Shown here piece after piece: positions 43,840 to 52,518 of a DNA stretch of 64,000 nt (position 1 is its first letter; each line of letters opens with the position of its first letter). This DNA is from CAIZGX01 sp044371675 (GTDB lineage: Bacteria; Bacteroidota; Bacteroidia; Flavobacteriales_D; Sanyastnellaceae): positions 1 through 64,000 of the forward strand of contig JBILTF010000002.1 in NCBI GenBank assembly GCA_044371675.1, given 5' to 3'. Below the pieces are notes generated by a model, which saw nothing but the letters and a program-made list of their open reading frames with translations, was not told the DNA's origin and ran no database searches. Both the position numbers and the translations under genes were made by a program.

Positions 43840-46188
43840 ATGGCTGCCCTCTGCTTCCACTGCGGCGAAGCCTGCGACAAAGAGCGCATTGTTCATCTTG
43901 AAAAAAACTATTGCTGCAACGGATGCCTTCAAGCAAGAATGCTCATAGACAATTCCATTCTGTGCGCACCCGATGACGAAAACTTCGCTCCCGAAATAAA
44001 CAACAAACGCAATTGGGAAGAACTCGACATTCCCACCATTGCAAAACGATTCATCATCTACGAAGATGCAGATGTCAAACACGTGCGCTTCACCCTTTCC
44101 AACATCCATTGCGCTTCCTGTGTCTATGTGCTGGAACACCTATACAAACTGGAACCGGGCATCTTAAAGACCGAGGTGCACTTCGCTGAAAAAATCATTC
44201 GCATGGTTATTCGCAAAGAGGTGCCCCTTTCGAAAGTAGCGCGTCAACTGGCTCTTGTAGGATACGCGCCCGACATTGAGTCGGTAGAATCTACTTCTTC
44301 CGAAACGGAAAAATCGCGCAAATTCAGATTACGCGCATTGGTCATAGCCGGATTCTGCTTCGCGAACATTATGCTCTTCAGCATACCGGAATACATGGAC
44401 CTTGAACTGAAAAACGATCCGAACTTCGTTTACTTCTTTCGAACCATCAATGTAATTCTTTCCCTACCCGTCTTCTTCTACAGCAGCCTTGAATTTTATC
44501 GCGGTGCCCTAACCGGCATTCGAAATAAATTCATGCACATCGATTTCCCTTTGGTGATAAGCCTTTGCGTAGCGTATTCAAGAAGTCTTTATGACGTGTT
44601 CTCGAATACTGGCTCCGGATATTTCGATTCGTATTCAGGCATAGTGTTCTTCATGCTTATTGGACGCCATTTTCAAGATCTTCGAACCGATAAATTGGGA
44701 TTCTCGAAATCGTTCAAGAGCTACTTCCCTATTGTTATTTCAACCAAAAGAGGAAACGCCTTCCAAAACATTCCGCTTGCCGAAGTGCAAGAACAAGACG
44801 AAATTGAAATTCACAACCAGGAAGTCATTCCTGCCGACGGTATCTTATTGAACGAGGAAGCCGAACTTGATTACGCCTTCGTAACCGGAGAGTCTGATCA
44901 TAAGTCCATTCTTCGCGGAGCCACTGTTTATGCCGGCGCGCGCAATTGCAGCGGTAGCATTTGCATTCGGGTAGAAAAGGTAATGGAAGACAGTCACCTC
45001 GGTTTGCTGTGGAACAAAGAAGCGCGCAAAGAAGAAAACGCCGAACGACAAAGCTTCACGCATGTAGTGGCGAAATGGTTTACGCTGTTCCTCTTGGTTA
45101 TGTCGTTCGGAGCATTTCTTATTCTCTATCCTTCCGACCCGAACAATGCCTTCCGCGCCTTAACCACTGCGCTCATTGTTGCTTGTCCTTGCGCGCTGTT
45201 GCTCTCGCATACGTTCACCACAGGAACAGCATTGCGACTTTTGGCGCAAGGGAAATTATTGTTCAAGAATAGTTTCGTACTCGATAAGCTCGCCACCGTG
45301 CAGGCCTTCTATTTCGATAAAACAGGCACTGTTACCGATACGCATCATGTTAACGTAAAGTACACGGGCGAAGCCCTTCAAGCCGAAGAAAAAAATGCAT
45401 TCGGAGAATTGCTTGCCTCTTCCCTTCACCCCATTAGTCAATCGTTGTTGAAGGAATTTCCACGTAACGAACATTGCATCCTTTCCGAATTTGAAGAGAC
45501 TCCGGGCATGGGTACTTCCGGAAAAGTAAACGGTATTTTTTTCGAATTGAAAAAAAGTAGCGATGTGCCAGGAACCGCTCTTTGGATCAATGGAAAATGG
45601 CGTGGCGTCTTCCACCTAGAATTTGAAATTCGAAGTGGAATGAAGGATATGCTTCAACAAATAATAAAAGGAAACAAATTGGGATTGCTTTCCGGAGATA
45701 GCAATGCCGACGATATGCGCATGCGCAAACTCTTTCCTTTTGGAAGCGAGTTGGTCTACAAACTTAGCCCCATTGACAAAGCCAACGGCATTGCTAAAAT
45801 GGAAGAGACCACTCGCTGCGCTTACGTAGGCGATGGATTGAACGACACCGGTGCGCTTCAAGAAGCAAGCGTGGGAATTTCCGTGAGCGATGCGCATCAG
45901 CGATTTACGCCTGCTGCCGATGTTTTAATTCCTGGAGAACTGCTTCAACACTTACCAGCAATAGTTAGCTATGCCAAAGCGTGCAGAAGAATTGTGTTTT
46001 TCAGTTTCGGACTTTCATTGCTTTACAATGTTATTGGATTGTCTTATGCCCTAACGGGAAACCTCTCTCCGCTTGTGGCCGCGGTGCTTATGCCTGTTAG
46101 CACTTTCACGATAATACTGTTCACGACTTCTGCCACACGACGCGCTTACAACAGGATTTTGCTTGACAAAAATCATAAGCGCGTTTGA
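43840..46188 (+). CDS. ccoI: Copper-translocating P1B ATPase CcoI (FixI)
   Basis: 782 residues. N-terminal Cys-rich metal domain (CFHCGEACDK...CCNGC, 5-29), HMA-like domain with CASC at 91-94, then membrane helices with the CPC copper site in the sixth helix (VACPCALLLSH), the phosphorylated Asp in FDKTGTVTDT, and the GDGLNDTGALQEA hinge near the end. CcoI supplies copper for CuB of the cbb3 oxidase. Its place before ccoS and ccoNO supports this role. Confidence 0.93.
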   Translation: MAALCFHCGEACDKERIVHLEKNYCCNGCLQARMLIDNSILCAPDDENFAPEINNKRNWEELDIPTIAKRFIIYEDADVKHVRFTLSNIHCASCVYVLEHLYKLEPGILKTEVHFAEKIIRMVIRKEVPLSKVARQLALVGYAPDIESVESTSSETEKSRKFRLRALVIAGFCFANIMLFSIPEYMDLELKNDPNFVYFFRTINVILSLPVFFYSSLEFYRGALTGIRNKFMHIDFPLVISLCVAYSRSLYDVFSNTGSGYFDSYSGIVFFMLIGRHFQDLRTDKLGFSKSFKSYFPIVISTKRGNAFQNIPLAEVQEQDEIEIHNQEVIPADGILLNEEAELDYAFVTGESDHKSILRGATVYAGARNCSGSICIRVEKVMEDSHLGLLWNKEARKEENAERQSFTHVVAKWFTLFLLVMSFGAFLILYPSDPNNAFRALTTALIVACPCALLLSHTFTTGTALRLLAQGKLLFKNSFVLDKLATVQAFYFDKTGTVTDTHHVNVKYTGEALQAEEKNAFGELLASSLHPISQSLLKEFPRNEHCILSEFEETPGMGTSGKVNGIFFELKKSSDVPGTALWINGKWRGVFHLEFEIRSGMKDMLQQIIKGNKLGLLSGDSNADDMRMRKLFPFGSELVYKLSPIDKANGIAKMEETTRCAYVGDGLNDTGALQEASVGISVSDAHQRFTPAADVLIPGELLQHLPAIVSYAKACRRIVFFSFGLSLLYNVIGLSYALTGNLSPLVAAVLMPVSTFTIILFTTSATRRAYNRILLDKNHKRV

Positions 46189-46251
46189 CGCACCTCATAA
46201 CTCGAAAAGAGTCGTAGAAATATTTTTGAAGTCGAGGAAAATAGCCAAATC

Positions 46252-46434
46252 ATGAGTGTTATTTATTTACTTATCGGAATCAGTTTACCGCTTGCAATGG
46301 GCTTTCTAATTGTGTTTTTGCGTAACGCAAAACAGGGACAGTTCGATGATCTTGAAACACCGGCTATGCGCATCTTATTCGAAGAAAAACCAAAATCACA
46401 AACCGAAATAACTACCGAAGAACAGCCCAAATGA
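46252..46434 (+). CDS. ccoS: cbb3 oxidase assembly protein CcoS
   Basis: 60 residues with one N-terminal membrane helix (about 1-22, VIYLLIGISLPLAMGFLIVFL) and a short polar tail that contains the family's GQFDDLETPAMRIL segment. CcoS is needed for incorporating heme and copper into CcoN. It overlaps ccoNO by 4 bp. Confidence 0.9.
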   Translation: MSVIYLLIGISLPLAMGFLIVFLRNAKQGQFDDLETPAMRILFEEKPKSQTEITTEEQPK

Positions 46435-48578
46435 ACACGGAAACTTTTTACTACGACAACAAAATTGTAAAGCAATTTGCCATTGCCACTGCCATGTGGG
46501 GACTGGTTGGAATGTTGGTGGGATTAACCATTGCGTTGCAAATGGTTTGGCCATTTTTGAATTTTAATATCCCACAAACCACCTTCGGACGTTTGCGTCC
46601 GCTTCACACCAATGCAATCATTTTTGCATTCGTTGGAAATGGAATTTTCATGGGCGTGTACTATTCGTTACAGCGTTTAACGAAAGCGCGCATGTTCAGC
46701 GACTTGTTAAGTAAGATTCACTTTTGGGGATGGCAGTTGATTATTGTGTTGGCCGCATTGTCATTGGTAATGGGCTATACAACGGGTAAAGAATACGCAG
46801 AGTTGGAATGGCCACTTGATATATTAATCACTTTAATATGGGTCATCTTCGGGGTGAACATGTTCGGTACTTTAATCAAACGTCGCGAAAGACACTTGTA
46901 CGTAGCCATCTGGTTCTTCATTGGAACATGGGTTACAGTTGCTATGCTTCACATTGTGAATAGCATTGAACTTCCTGTTTCATTCACGAAAAGTTACTCG
47001 TATTACGCAGGAGTTCAAGACGCGCTGGTGCAATGGTGGTATGGACACAATGCGGTTGCATTCTTCTTAACCACTCCATACTTAGGTTTGATGTACTATT
47101 TCATTCCGAAGGCGGCTAACCGTCCGGTGTATTCATACAGACTTTCCATTATTCACTTCTGGGCCTTGATCTTCATATACATCTGGGCTGGTCCTCACCA
47201 CTTGTTGTACACTTCGCTTCCAGATTGGGCGCAAAGTATGGGAACCGTGTTCAGCATAATGCTTATTGCTCCGTCTTGGGGTGGAATGATTAACGGATTG
47301 CTTACGCTTCGTGGTGCTTGGGATCGTGTTCGTGAAAGCGCAGTGTTGAAGTTCATGGTGGTTGCCATTACTGCTTACGGTATGGCCACTTTCGAAGGGC
47401 CTATGCTTTCGTTGAAAAACGTTAACGCCATTTCTCACTTTACAGACTGGACCATTGCACACGTGCACGTAGGTGCTTTAGGATGGAACGGATTCTTAAC
47501 CTTCGGTGTGTTGTATTGGATAATTCCACGCATGTGGCAAACAGATCTTTACTCGAAGAAATGGGCAAATTGGCACTTCTGGATTGGAACTCTGGGTATT
47601 TTATTGTACGCCATTCCTATGTATTGGGCGGGTTGGATGCAGAGTAGCATGTGGAATGAATTCACTCCAGAAGGACAATTGCAATATCAATTTTTGGAAA
47701 CGGTTCAAACCATGCGTCCGTTTTACATGGCTCGTTCATTAGGAGGATTGCTCTATTTAATTGGTGCAATTATCATGGTGGTGAACTTGGTGAAAACAGC
47801 GAAGCAAGGCGTGTTCTTGGCTCAAGAAAAAGCCGAAGCTGCTCCACTTGAAAAAGTACGCATCACTGGAAACGAACACTGGCACCGCGTTATTGAAAGA
47901 AGACCGCTTCAAATGTTGGTATTCGCGTTAGTGCTTGTGGCCATTGGAGGTGTTATTGAAATGATTCCAACCTTCTTGGTGAAAGAAAACATTCCAACTA
48001 TAGCTGCTGTGAAGCCCTATACACCGCTTGAATTGGAAGGCCGCGACATTTACATTCGTGAAGGATGTTACACGTGTCACTCGCAAATGATTCGTCCGTT
48101 CCGCTCTGAAACAGCGCGCTACGGAGACTATTCAAAAGCAGGTGAGTTCGTTTATGATCATCCGTTCCAATGGGGATCGAAGCGCACCGGTCCAGACTTG
48201 GCGCGTGAAGGAACTGGAAGCTTGAAGCGAATGGACAGCTGGCACTACAACCACATGATGGATCCTGCTTCTATCTCTACCGGATCTATAATGCCTCGCT
48301 ACCCTTGGTTGTTCGAAGACAAAATTGACTTCGAAGAGATAACCAATAAGATGGAAGCCATGCAAACCTTGGGTGTGCCTTATACCGATGCAGACATTGC
48401 TGCAGGTGCCGACAGTGCAAGAAGACAAGCACAACAAATAACAAACGGATTAATGCTCGAGTTCAATCAAAACCAATTGCTTACTAGCGACGAAGGACTT
48501 CAACCCGATCATGAAATCTTAGCGCTCATTGCCTATTTGCAACGCTTAGGAAGAGACGCAGCACCTGTTCAACAATAA
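46431..48578 (+). CDS. ccoNO: cbb3 cytochrome oxidase, fused CcoN-CcoO subunit
   Basis: 715 residues. Residues about 1-470 are the 12-helix CcoN with heme b and CuB/heme b3 histidines in 'RPLHTNAIIF', WWYGHNAVAFF, GPHHLLYTSLP and TIAHVHVGALGW. Residues about 490-715 are CcoO: one helix, then a heme-c site CYTCH (about 539-543) and a Met ligand region 'STGSIMPRYPWL'. In most phyla these are two genes; the fused form is common in Bacteroidota. The enzyme reduces O2 to water with high affinity and pumps protons. Confidence 0.95.
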   Translation: MNTETFYYDNKIVKQFAIATAMWGLVGMLVGLTIALQMVWPFLNFNIPQTTFGRLRPLHTNAIIFAFVGNGIFMGVYYSLQRLTKARMFSDLLSKIHFWGWQLIIVLAALSLVMGYTTGKEYAELEWPLDILITLIWVIFGVNMFGTLIKRRERHLYVAIWFFIGTWVTVAMLHIVNSIELPVSFTKSYSYYAGVQDALVQWWYGHNAVAFFLTTPYLGLMYYFIPKAANRPVYSYRLSIIHFWALIFIYIWAGPHHLLYTSLPDWAQSMGTVFSIMLIAPSWGGMINGLLTLRGAWDRVRESAVLKFMVVAITAYGMATFEGPMLSLKNVNAISHFTDWTIAHVHVGALGWNGFLTFGVLYWIIPRMWQTDLYSKKWANWHFWIGTLGILLYAIPMYWAGWMQSSMWNEFTPEGQLQYQFLETVQTMRPFYMARSLGGLLYLIGAIIMVVNLVKTAKQGVFLAQEKAEAAPLEKVRITGNEHWHRVIERRPLQMLVFALVLVAIGGVIEMIPTFLVKENIPTIAAVKPYTPLELEGRDIYIREGCYTCHSQMIRPFRSETARYGDYSKAGEFVYDHPFQWGSKRTGPDLAREGTGSLKRMDSWHYNHMMDPASISTGSIMPRYPWLFEDKIDFEEITNKMEAMQTLGVPYTDADIAAGADSARRQAQQITNGLMLEFNQNQLLTSDEGLQPDHEILALIAYLQRLGRDAAPVQQ

Positions 48579-48590
48579 AACTGAAGCAAG

Positions 48591-48752
48591 ATGAAATTTA
48601 TAAACTACCTCGAATCCATTACCGACGTAAGTATCTATCCGCTTACTTCCCTGTTCATTTTCGTAATCTTCTTCGCAGGCGTTTTATACCGCGTGCTTCG
48701 TGAAAGCAAAGCAAGTATTGAAGAACAAAAAAACATTCCATTCGATCTGTAA
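48591..48752 (+). CDS. ccoQ: cbb3 oxidase subunit CcoQ
   Basis: 53 residues between ccoNO and ccoP, ATG to TAA. Single helix at about 18-38 (LTSLFIFVIFFAGVLYRVL), then a charged tail. Size, position and topology match CcoQ (FixQ), which stabilises CcoP in the complex. Confidence 0.85.
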   Translation: MKFINYLESITDVSIYPLTSLFIFVIFFAGVLYRVLRESKASIEEQKNIPFDL

Positions 48753-48756
48753 AGCC

Positions 48757-49929
48757 ATGAAAAAAGCTACAACCACATTGGGAATTCTGTTGCTTGCAGG
48801 AACACAAGCATTCGCCCAAACTTCAACCACAGCAGCGAATGTCATTAATACGACACCCGTAGCTGTGAGCAATTATTCACCCTACCAAGACCCCATTTTT
48901 TACGGTCTCATCTTGGTAGCAACCATGCTCTTGATTTATATTCTTCAACTACAGGGTGTTTTGAAAGCCCTAGCAAATAAGGCGAAGAGAGACAAGCAAA
49001 AACAAGCGCGTCAATGGCCGACGACCATTTTAATTATTCTCATATACTTTGGATATTCAAATTCTGCCTCTGCGGCAACTGGAGATCAAATGTTGAAATT
49101 CCTTCACGACGGATTTGGAAATACACCGTTCAATGCCATGTTCACGCTTATAGCAATTGAACTGTGCGTAGTGCTTTACTACAATCGAATGATTAAGTAT
49201 TTAACTACTGATTTTGTTGGATTGAAGGAAGGAGCGCCAGAGGCCCAACCTGAGCGTGTAAGACCTTCGTTCTGGATCAAGTTCCATCAGTCTGTTGAAA
49301 TTAAAGACGAAGCCGCTATTCTTACAGACCATGACTACGATGGCATTCGCGAGTTAGACAATGCATTGCCCCCTTGGTGGAAGTATGGATTCTATTTAAC
49401 CATTGTCTGGGGATTGGGTTACATGGTTTATTACCATGCGGGTGGAAATGGACCATCTTCCCTTCAAGAATATCAAACGGAATTAGCAGATGCTGAAAAG
49501 CAGATGGAAGAGTATCGCTTGAACGCGAAGAACCTTGTAGACGAAACCAGTGTCGCGCTATTAACCGGATCAGAAGACTTGAAAGTGGGCTCTGCCCTTT
49601 TCGCTTCGAACTGCGTAAGCTGTCACGGTGCAAACGCTGAAGGGAAAATTGGTCCTAACCTCACCGATCAATACTGGAAGCACGGCGGCGACATAAAAAA
49701 CCTTTTCAAAACAGTAAAAATTGGAGTGGCTGGAACAGGAATGAAATCTTGGAAGAATGATCTATCGGCTATGCAAATGGCGCAAGTAACCAGTTACATT
49801 CTCTCTTTACAAGGAACCAATCCTGCCAATCCGAAAGCGCCTGAAGGTCCTTTGTATACTCCCCTTGCAGATAGCACGGTTGCTGTTGCTAATGTTTTAC
49901 CCGATAGCACTGCCACCGCGAAAAAATGA
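48757..49929 (+). CDS. ccoP: cbb3 oxidase subunit CcoP
   Basis: 390 residues from the ATG at 48757, four bases after ccoQ; an upstream in-frame start lies inside ccoQ and is rejected. After a signal-like first helix (about 5-22) come two more helices (about 50-70 and 93-110), a further one at about 205-225 (LPPWWKYGFYLTIVWGLGYMVYYH, the CcoP N-domain motif) and one heme-c domain (CVSCH at about 288-292, Met in GTGMKSW). Proteobacterial CcoP has two hemes; here only one. Confidence 0.93.
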   Translation: MKKATTTLGILLLAGTQAFAQTSTTAANVINTTPVAVSNYSPYQDPIFYGLILVATMLLIYILQLQGVLKALANKAKRDKQKQARQWPTTILIILIYFGYSNSASAATGDQMLKFLHDGFGNTPFNAMFTLIAIELCVVLYYNRMIKYLTTDFVGLKEGAPEAQPERVRPSFWIKFHQSVEIKDEAAILTDHDYDGIRELDNALPPWWKYGFYLTIVWGLGYMVYYHAGGNGPSSLQEYQTELADAEKQMEEYRLNAKNLVDETSVALLTGSEDLKVGSALFASNCVSCHGANAEGKIGPNLTDQYWKHGGDIKNLFKTVKIGVAGTGMKSWKNDLSAMQMAQVTSYILSLQGTNPANPKAPEGPLYTPLADSTVAVANVLPDSTATAKK

Positions 49930-51332
49930 TAGGAGAAGTAGAAGAAGAATTTAGAGATTCAGTTGCGCACATTAGCGCTGAAGGAAAACGCGTGTGGTTC
50001 TTTCCGAAGAAACCAAAAGGATATTTCTATAACCTTCGAAATTATTTGTCGTGGGTGTATTTGGTGGTGTTCTTTGGCTTACCGTTTGTCAAATTTCATG
50101 GTGCTCCGTTATTCTTGTTAAATATCATTGATCGCATTTACATCATCTTCGGTGTTCGCTTTTGGCCACAAGACTTTTTCATTTTCGTTTTGGGCATGCT
50201 CATCTTCGTGGTCTTCATCATTCTCTTCACTGTTATTTTCGGAAGGGTCTTCTGCGGATGGGTTTGTCCGCAAACCATTTTTATGGAAATGGTTTTCCGC
50301 AAAATAGAATATTGGGTTGAAGGTGATCGCAAAGCGCAGATGGCTTTACGCGCAGACCCCTGGAACAGCAAAACACTCTCGCGTAGAATACTGAAAATTA
50401 TTCTCTTCTTCGCTGTGTCGTTCGCCATTGCGAATACCTTCCTCATGTACATCATTGGAAGTGACGCTGTCTGGAACATTGCTACAGAGCCTGTTTCTCA
50501 TCATGTTGGAGGATTCCTTGCCATAGTCATTTTCAGTCTGGTATTCTTCTTCATTTACTATTGGTTCCGCGAGCAAGTGTGCTTAATTGTTTGTCCGTAC
50601 GGAAGAATGCAAGGAGTTATGCTCGACAAAAATTCCATTGCGGTGACGTACGACCATGTCCGTGGCGAGCCAAGAACCAAACATATTAAAAAGACCGCTG
50701 ACCAGCCGCATGGCGATTGTGTCGATTGTTTGGAGTGTATTCGTGTTTGTCCGACCGGCATTGACATTCGCAACGGACTACAATTGGAGTGTGTGAACTG
50801 CACAGCTTGTATGGATGCGTGTGACACCGTAATGGAAAAGACACATCGCGAAAAAGGATTGATTCGCTATGCCTCTGAAAACAGCATTGTAACGAAAACG
50901 AAACTTCGCATTAACAAGCGCATACTGGCTTACTGCTTTGTTCTCTTGGCATTAATCTGTGTTGAAGCGTTTCTATTGATTACACGAAGTGAATTGGAGG
51001 TGAACAGCGTTCGAACGCGCAACACCCTCTTCACTGTTGAATCCGATGGGGAAATTGGAAACCTCTACAACATTAAACTCATTAACAAGACATCCAATGA
51101 AATGAACCTTGAATTCAAAATTGAAGGAAAGCATGCGCATTTCGATTGGATTGGTCATCAGAACAAATTGCAGTCGGGTGAAATGAAAAACGGAGAGCTG
51201 TTCATATATGTTCCTTTGAATGAATTACCTGCTCAAAGAAACCGCGTGGAATTAGAAATTTATAGCAACGGCGAGCTGAAAGCCACAGAACATCTCGTGC
51301 TTCTAGCACCGAATAAATTAAATAGACCATGA
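49926..51332 (+). CDS. ccoG: Cytochrome c oxidase accessory protein CcoG
   Basis: 468 residues, with about five membrane helices and two ferredoxin-type cluster motifs (CVDCLECIRVCPTGIDIRNG and CVNCTACMDACDTVME), preceded by FCGWVCPQTIFME and 'CLIVCPYGRMQGVM', and ending in an Ig-like C-terminal domain. CcoG is a Cu2+ reductase that helps mature cbb3 oxidase. It overlaps ccoP and ccoH by 4 bp each. Confidence 0.94.
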   Translation: MIGEVEEEFRDSVAHISAEGKRVWFFPKKPKGYFYNLRNYLSWVYLVVFFGLPFVKFHGAPLFLLNIIDRIYIIFGVRFWPQDFFIFVLGMLIFVVFIILFTVIFGRVFCGWVCPQTIFMEMVFRKIEYWVEGDRKAQMALRADPWNSKTLSRRILKIILFFAVSFAIANTFLMYIIGSDAVWNIATEPVSHHVGGFLAIVIFSLVFFFIYYWFREQVCLIVCPYGRMQGVMLDKNSIAVTYDHVRGEPRTKHIKKTADQPHGDCVDCLECIRVCPTGIDIRNGLQLECVNCTACMDACDTVMEKTHREKGLIRYASENSIVTKTKLRINKRILAYCFVLLALICVEAFLLITRSELEVNSVRTRNTLFTVESDGEIGNLYNIKLINKTSNEMNLEFKIEGKHAHFDWIGHQNKLQSGEMKNGELFIYVPLNELPAQRNRVELEIYSNGELKATEHLVLLAPNKLNRP

Positions 51333-51772
51333 ATTGGGGTTGGAAAATAACATTACTATACATCAGCTTTGCTGCAGGCATTTTGACTCTGGTTTTTCTT
51401 TCGATCAATCAAAAAATAGATTTGGTAGACAAGAACTACTATGAAAAAGAATTGGTTCACCAAGGAAGATTAGATCAGCAAAAGCACTATGCCGCACTCG
51501 AGAAAAAATGTTCATTTCAACTTCAAAATGGAACTGTCGTTATTCACTTTCCGTTTATGTTGAATGAAATGAGGGACGCTACGGTGAAGGTGTATTGCCC
51601 GAGTAACAATGCCTTCGATGCGAGTTACAACTTAACGGCTTCTTCAGACAGCGCTTTTGCGTTTTCCCTTCCAACCGAAATTCCTTCACGATACAACATT
51701 GAAGTTTTCTGGAAAAAAAACGGAAAGGAATATTATTTCGAAGAAATATTCGGACACAAACATGTTCATTGA
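51329..51772 (+). CDS. ccoH: FixH/CcoH family protein
   Basis: 147 residues: one N-terminal helix (about 5-27, WKITLLYISFAAGILTLVFLS) and a periplasmic beta domain containing the KIDLVDKNYYEKEL segment found in FixH proteins. FixH/CcoH is an assembly factor and possible stable part of cbb3 oxidase. It is embedded between ccoG and the SafE-like gene. Confidence 0.88.
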   Translation: MNWGWKITLLYISFAAGILTLVFLSINQKIDLVDKNYYEKELVHQGRLDQQKHYAALEKKCSFQLQNGTVVIHFPFMLNEMRDATVKVYCPSNNAFDASYNLTASSDSAFAFSLPTEIPSRYNIEVFWKKNGKEYYFEEIFGHKHVH

Positions 51773-52460
51773 ACTAATTATAGCTGCCCTATCCATGGGA
51801 CTTTTAGGAAGTCTGCACTGCGTTGGCATGTGCGGACCCATTATCCTTAGCATTCCTTGGTCGAACACGCAAAAGGCTTTACAGATTAGTCTTTATCATT
51901 TCGGAAGAGCCACAACCTACGCCCTAATGGGAGCAGCGGTCGGAGGTGTTGGACAATTGTTCCTTCCGAAAGATATAGGAGTGTGGCCTGCGCTCATTAG
52001 CGGAAGTGTTTTAATTCTTGTCTTCATCGCACAGTCGTATCCTTCTTTGTTTCAGAACACAGTATTTCCAGCATTATCTATCGCGACCTACTTCCGGAAA
52101 TTCTTAAAAATGGAAAGTGTCTTTTCGCGTTTTTTCATGGGCATGGTGAACGGTATTCTCCCTTGCGGAATGGTTTATTCAGCGTTGGCTGCAGCTATTC
52201 TTTATCACAACGCTCTTTACTCAGGACTCTTTATGTTCATTTTCGGAATAGGCACCTCGCCCCTATTGATTCTACTTTCCAGAATTAAAATGGCATTAAG
52301 CAAATACCCGTTCTTCAAACGCGAAAAGACCATTCGCTTCGCGTTGCTTATTTTGGGATTGCTGGTTATCCTGCGGGGCGCAGGTTTAGGGATTCCGATG
52401 GTGAGTCCGAAGCGGAATTGCTGCGCCTCTAATCACTCTGTGATTGATTCGAAGAATTGA
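51762..52460 (+). CDS. SafE/TauE-type membrane protein of the cbb3 operon
   Basis: 232 residues, about six membrane helices. 'LLGSLHCVGMCGPI' near residue 15 and 'GILPCGMVYSALAAAI' near 135 are signatures of the cytochrome-biogenesis/urease-accessory transporter group, in which the Cys pair (GMCG and PCG) may bind metal. Copper or another metal for oxidase assembly is a plausible substrate; the tie is position only. The ATG at 51762 overlaps the end of ccoH by 11 bp; a longer upstream frame has no membrane signal. The last ten residues (SNHSVIDSKN) come from a repeat array. Confidence 0.83.
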   Translation: MFIELIIAALSMGLLGSLHCVGMCGPIILSIPWSNTQKALQISLYHFGRATTYALMGAAVGGVGQLFLPKDIGVWPALISGSVLILVFIAQSYPSLFQNTVFPALSIATYFRKFLKMESVFSRFFMGMVNGILPCGMVYSALAAAILYHNALYSGLFMFIFGIGTSPLLILLSRIKMALSKYPFFKREKTIRFALLILGLLVILRGAGLGIPMVSPKRNCCASNHSVIDSKN

Positions 52461-52505
52461 TCTGTTGAAGTCAGATTGATCACCGTAGGTGATAGATGAC
52501 GTAGC
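52431..52505. repeat. Linker-hairpin array, ATTGAT family, entering the SafE-like gene
   Basis: ATTGAT copies at 52443, 52456 and 52475 (the last as ATTGATC) alternate with palindromes CACtctGTG, TCgaaGA, CTGttgaagtCAG and CACCgtaGGTG. The array starts inside the coding region, supplies its stop codon and continues into the intergenic space. Confidence 0.6.
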
Positions 52506-52506
52506 G

Positions 52507-52514
52507 TATATTTA
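52507..52514 (+). promoter_or_regulatory. Possible -7 box TATATTTA for the penicillin acylase gene
   Basis: One mismatch to TAnnTTTG, 4 nt before the ATG at 52519; right behind the repeat array. Confidence 0.4.
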
Positions 52515-52518
52515 CCCC

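Noticed and set aside
49322..49633. Minus-strand open frames inside ccoP and other genes
   Set aside because: Shadow frames opposite well-supported genes with no promoter, signal or recognisable domain.
51657..51761. Upstream extension of the SafE-like frame into ccoH
   Set aside because: Polar basic sequence without a membrane helix; the start at 51762 gives the normal first helix.
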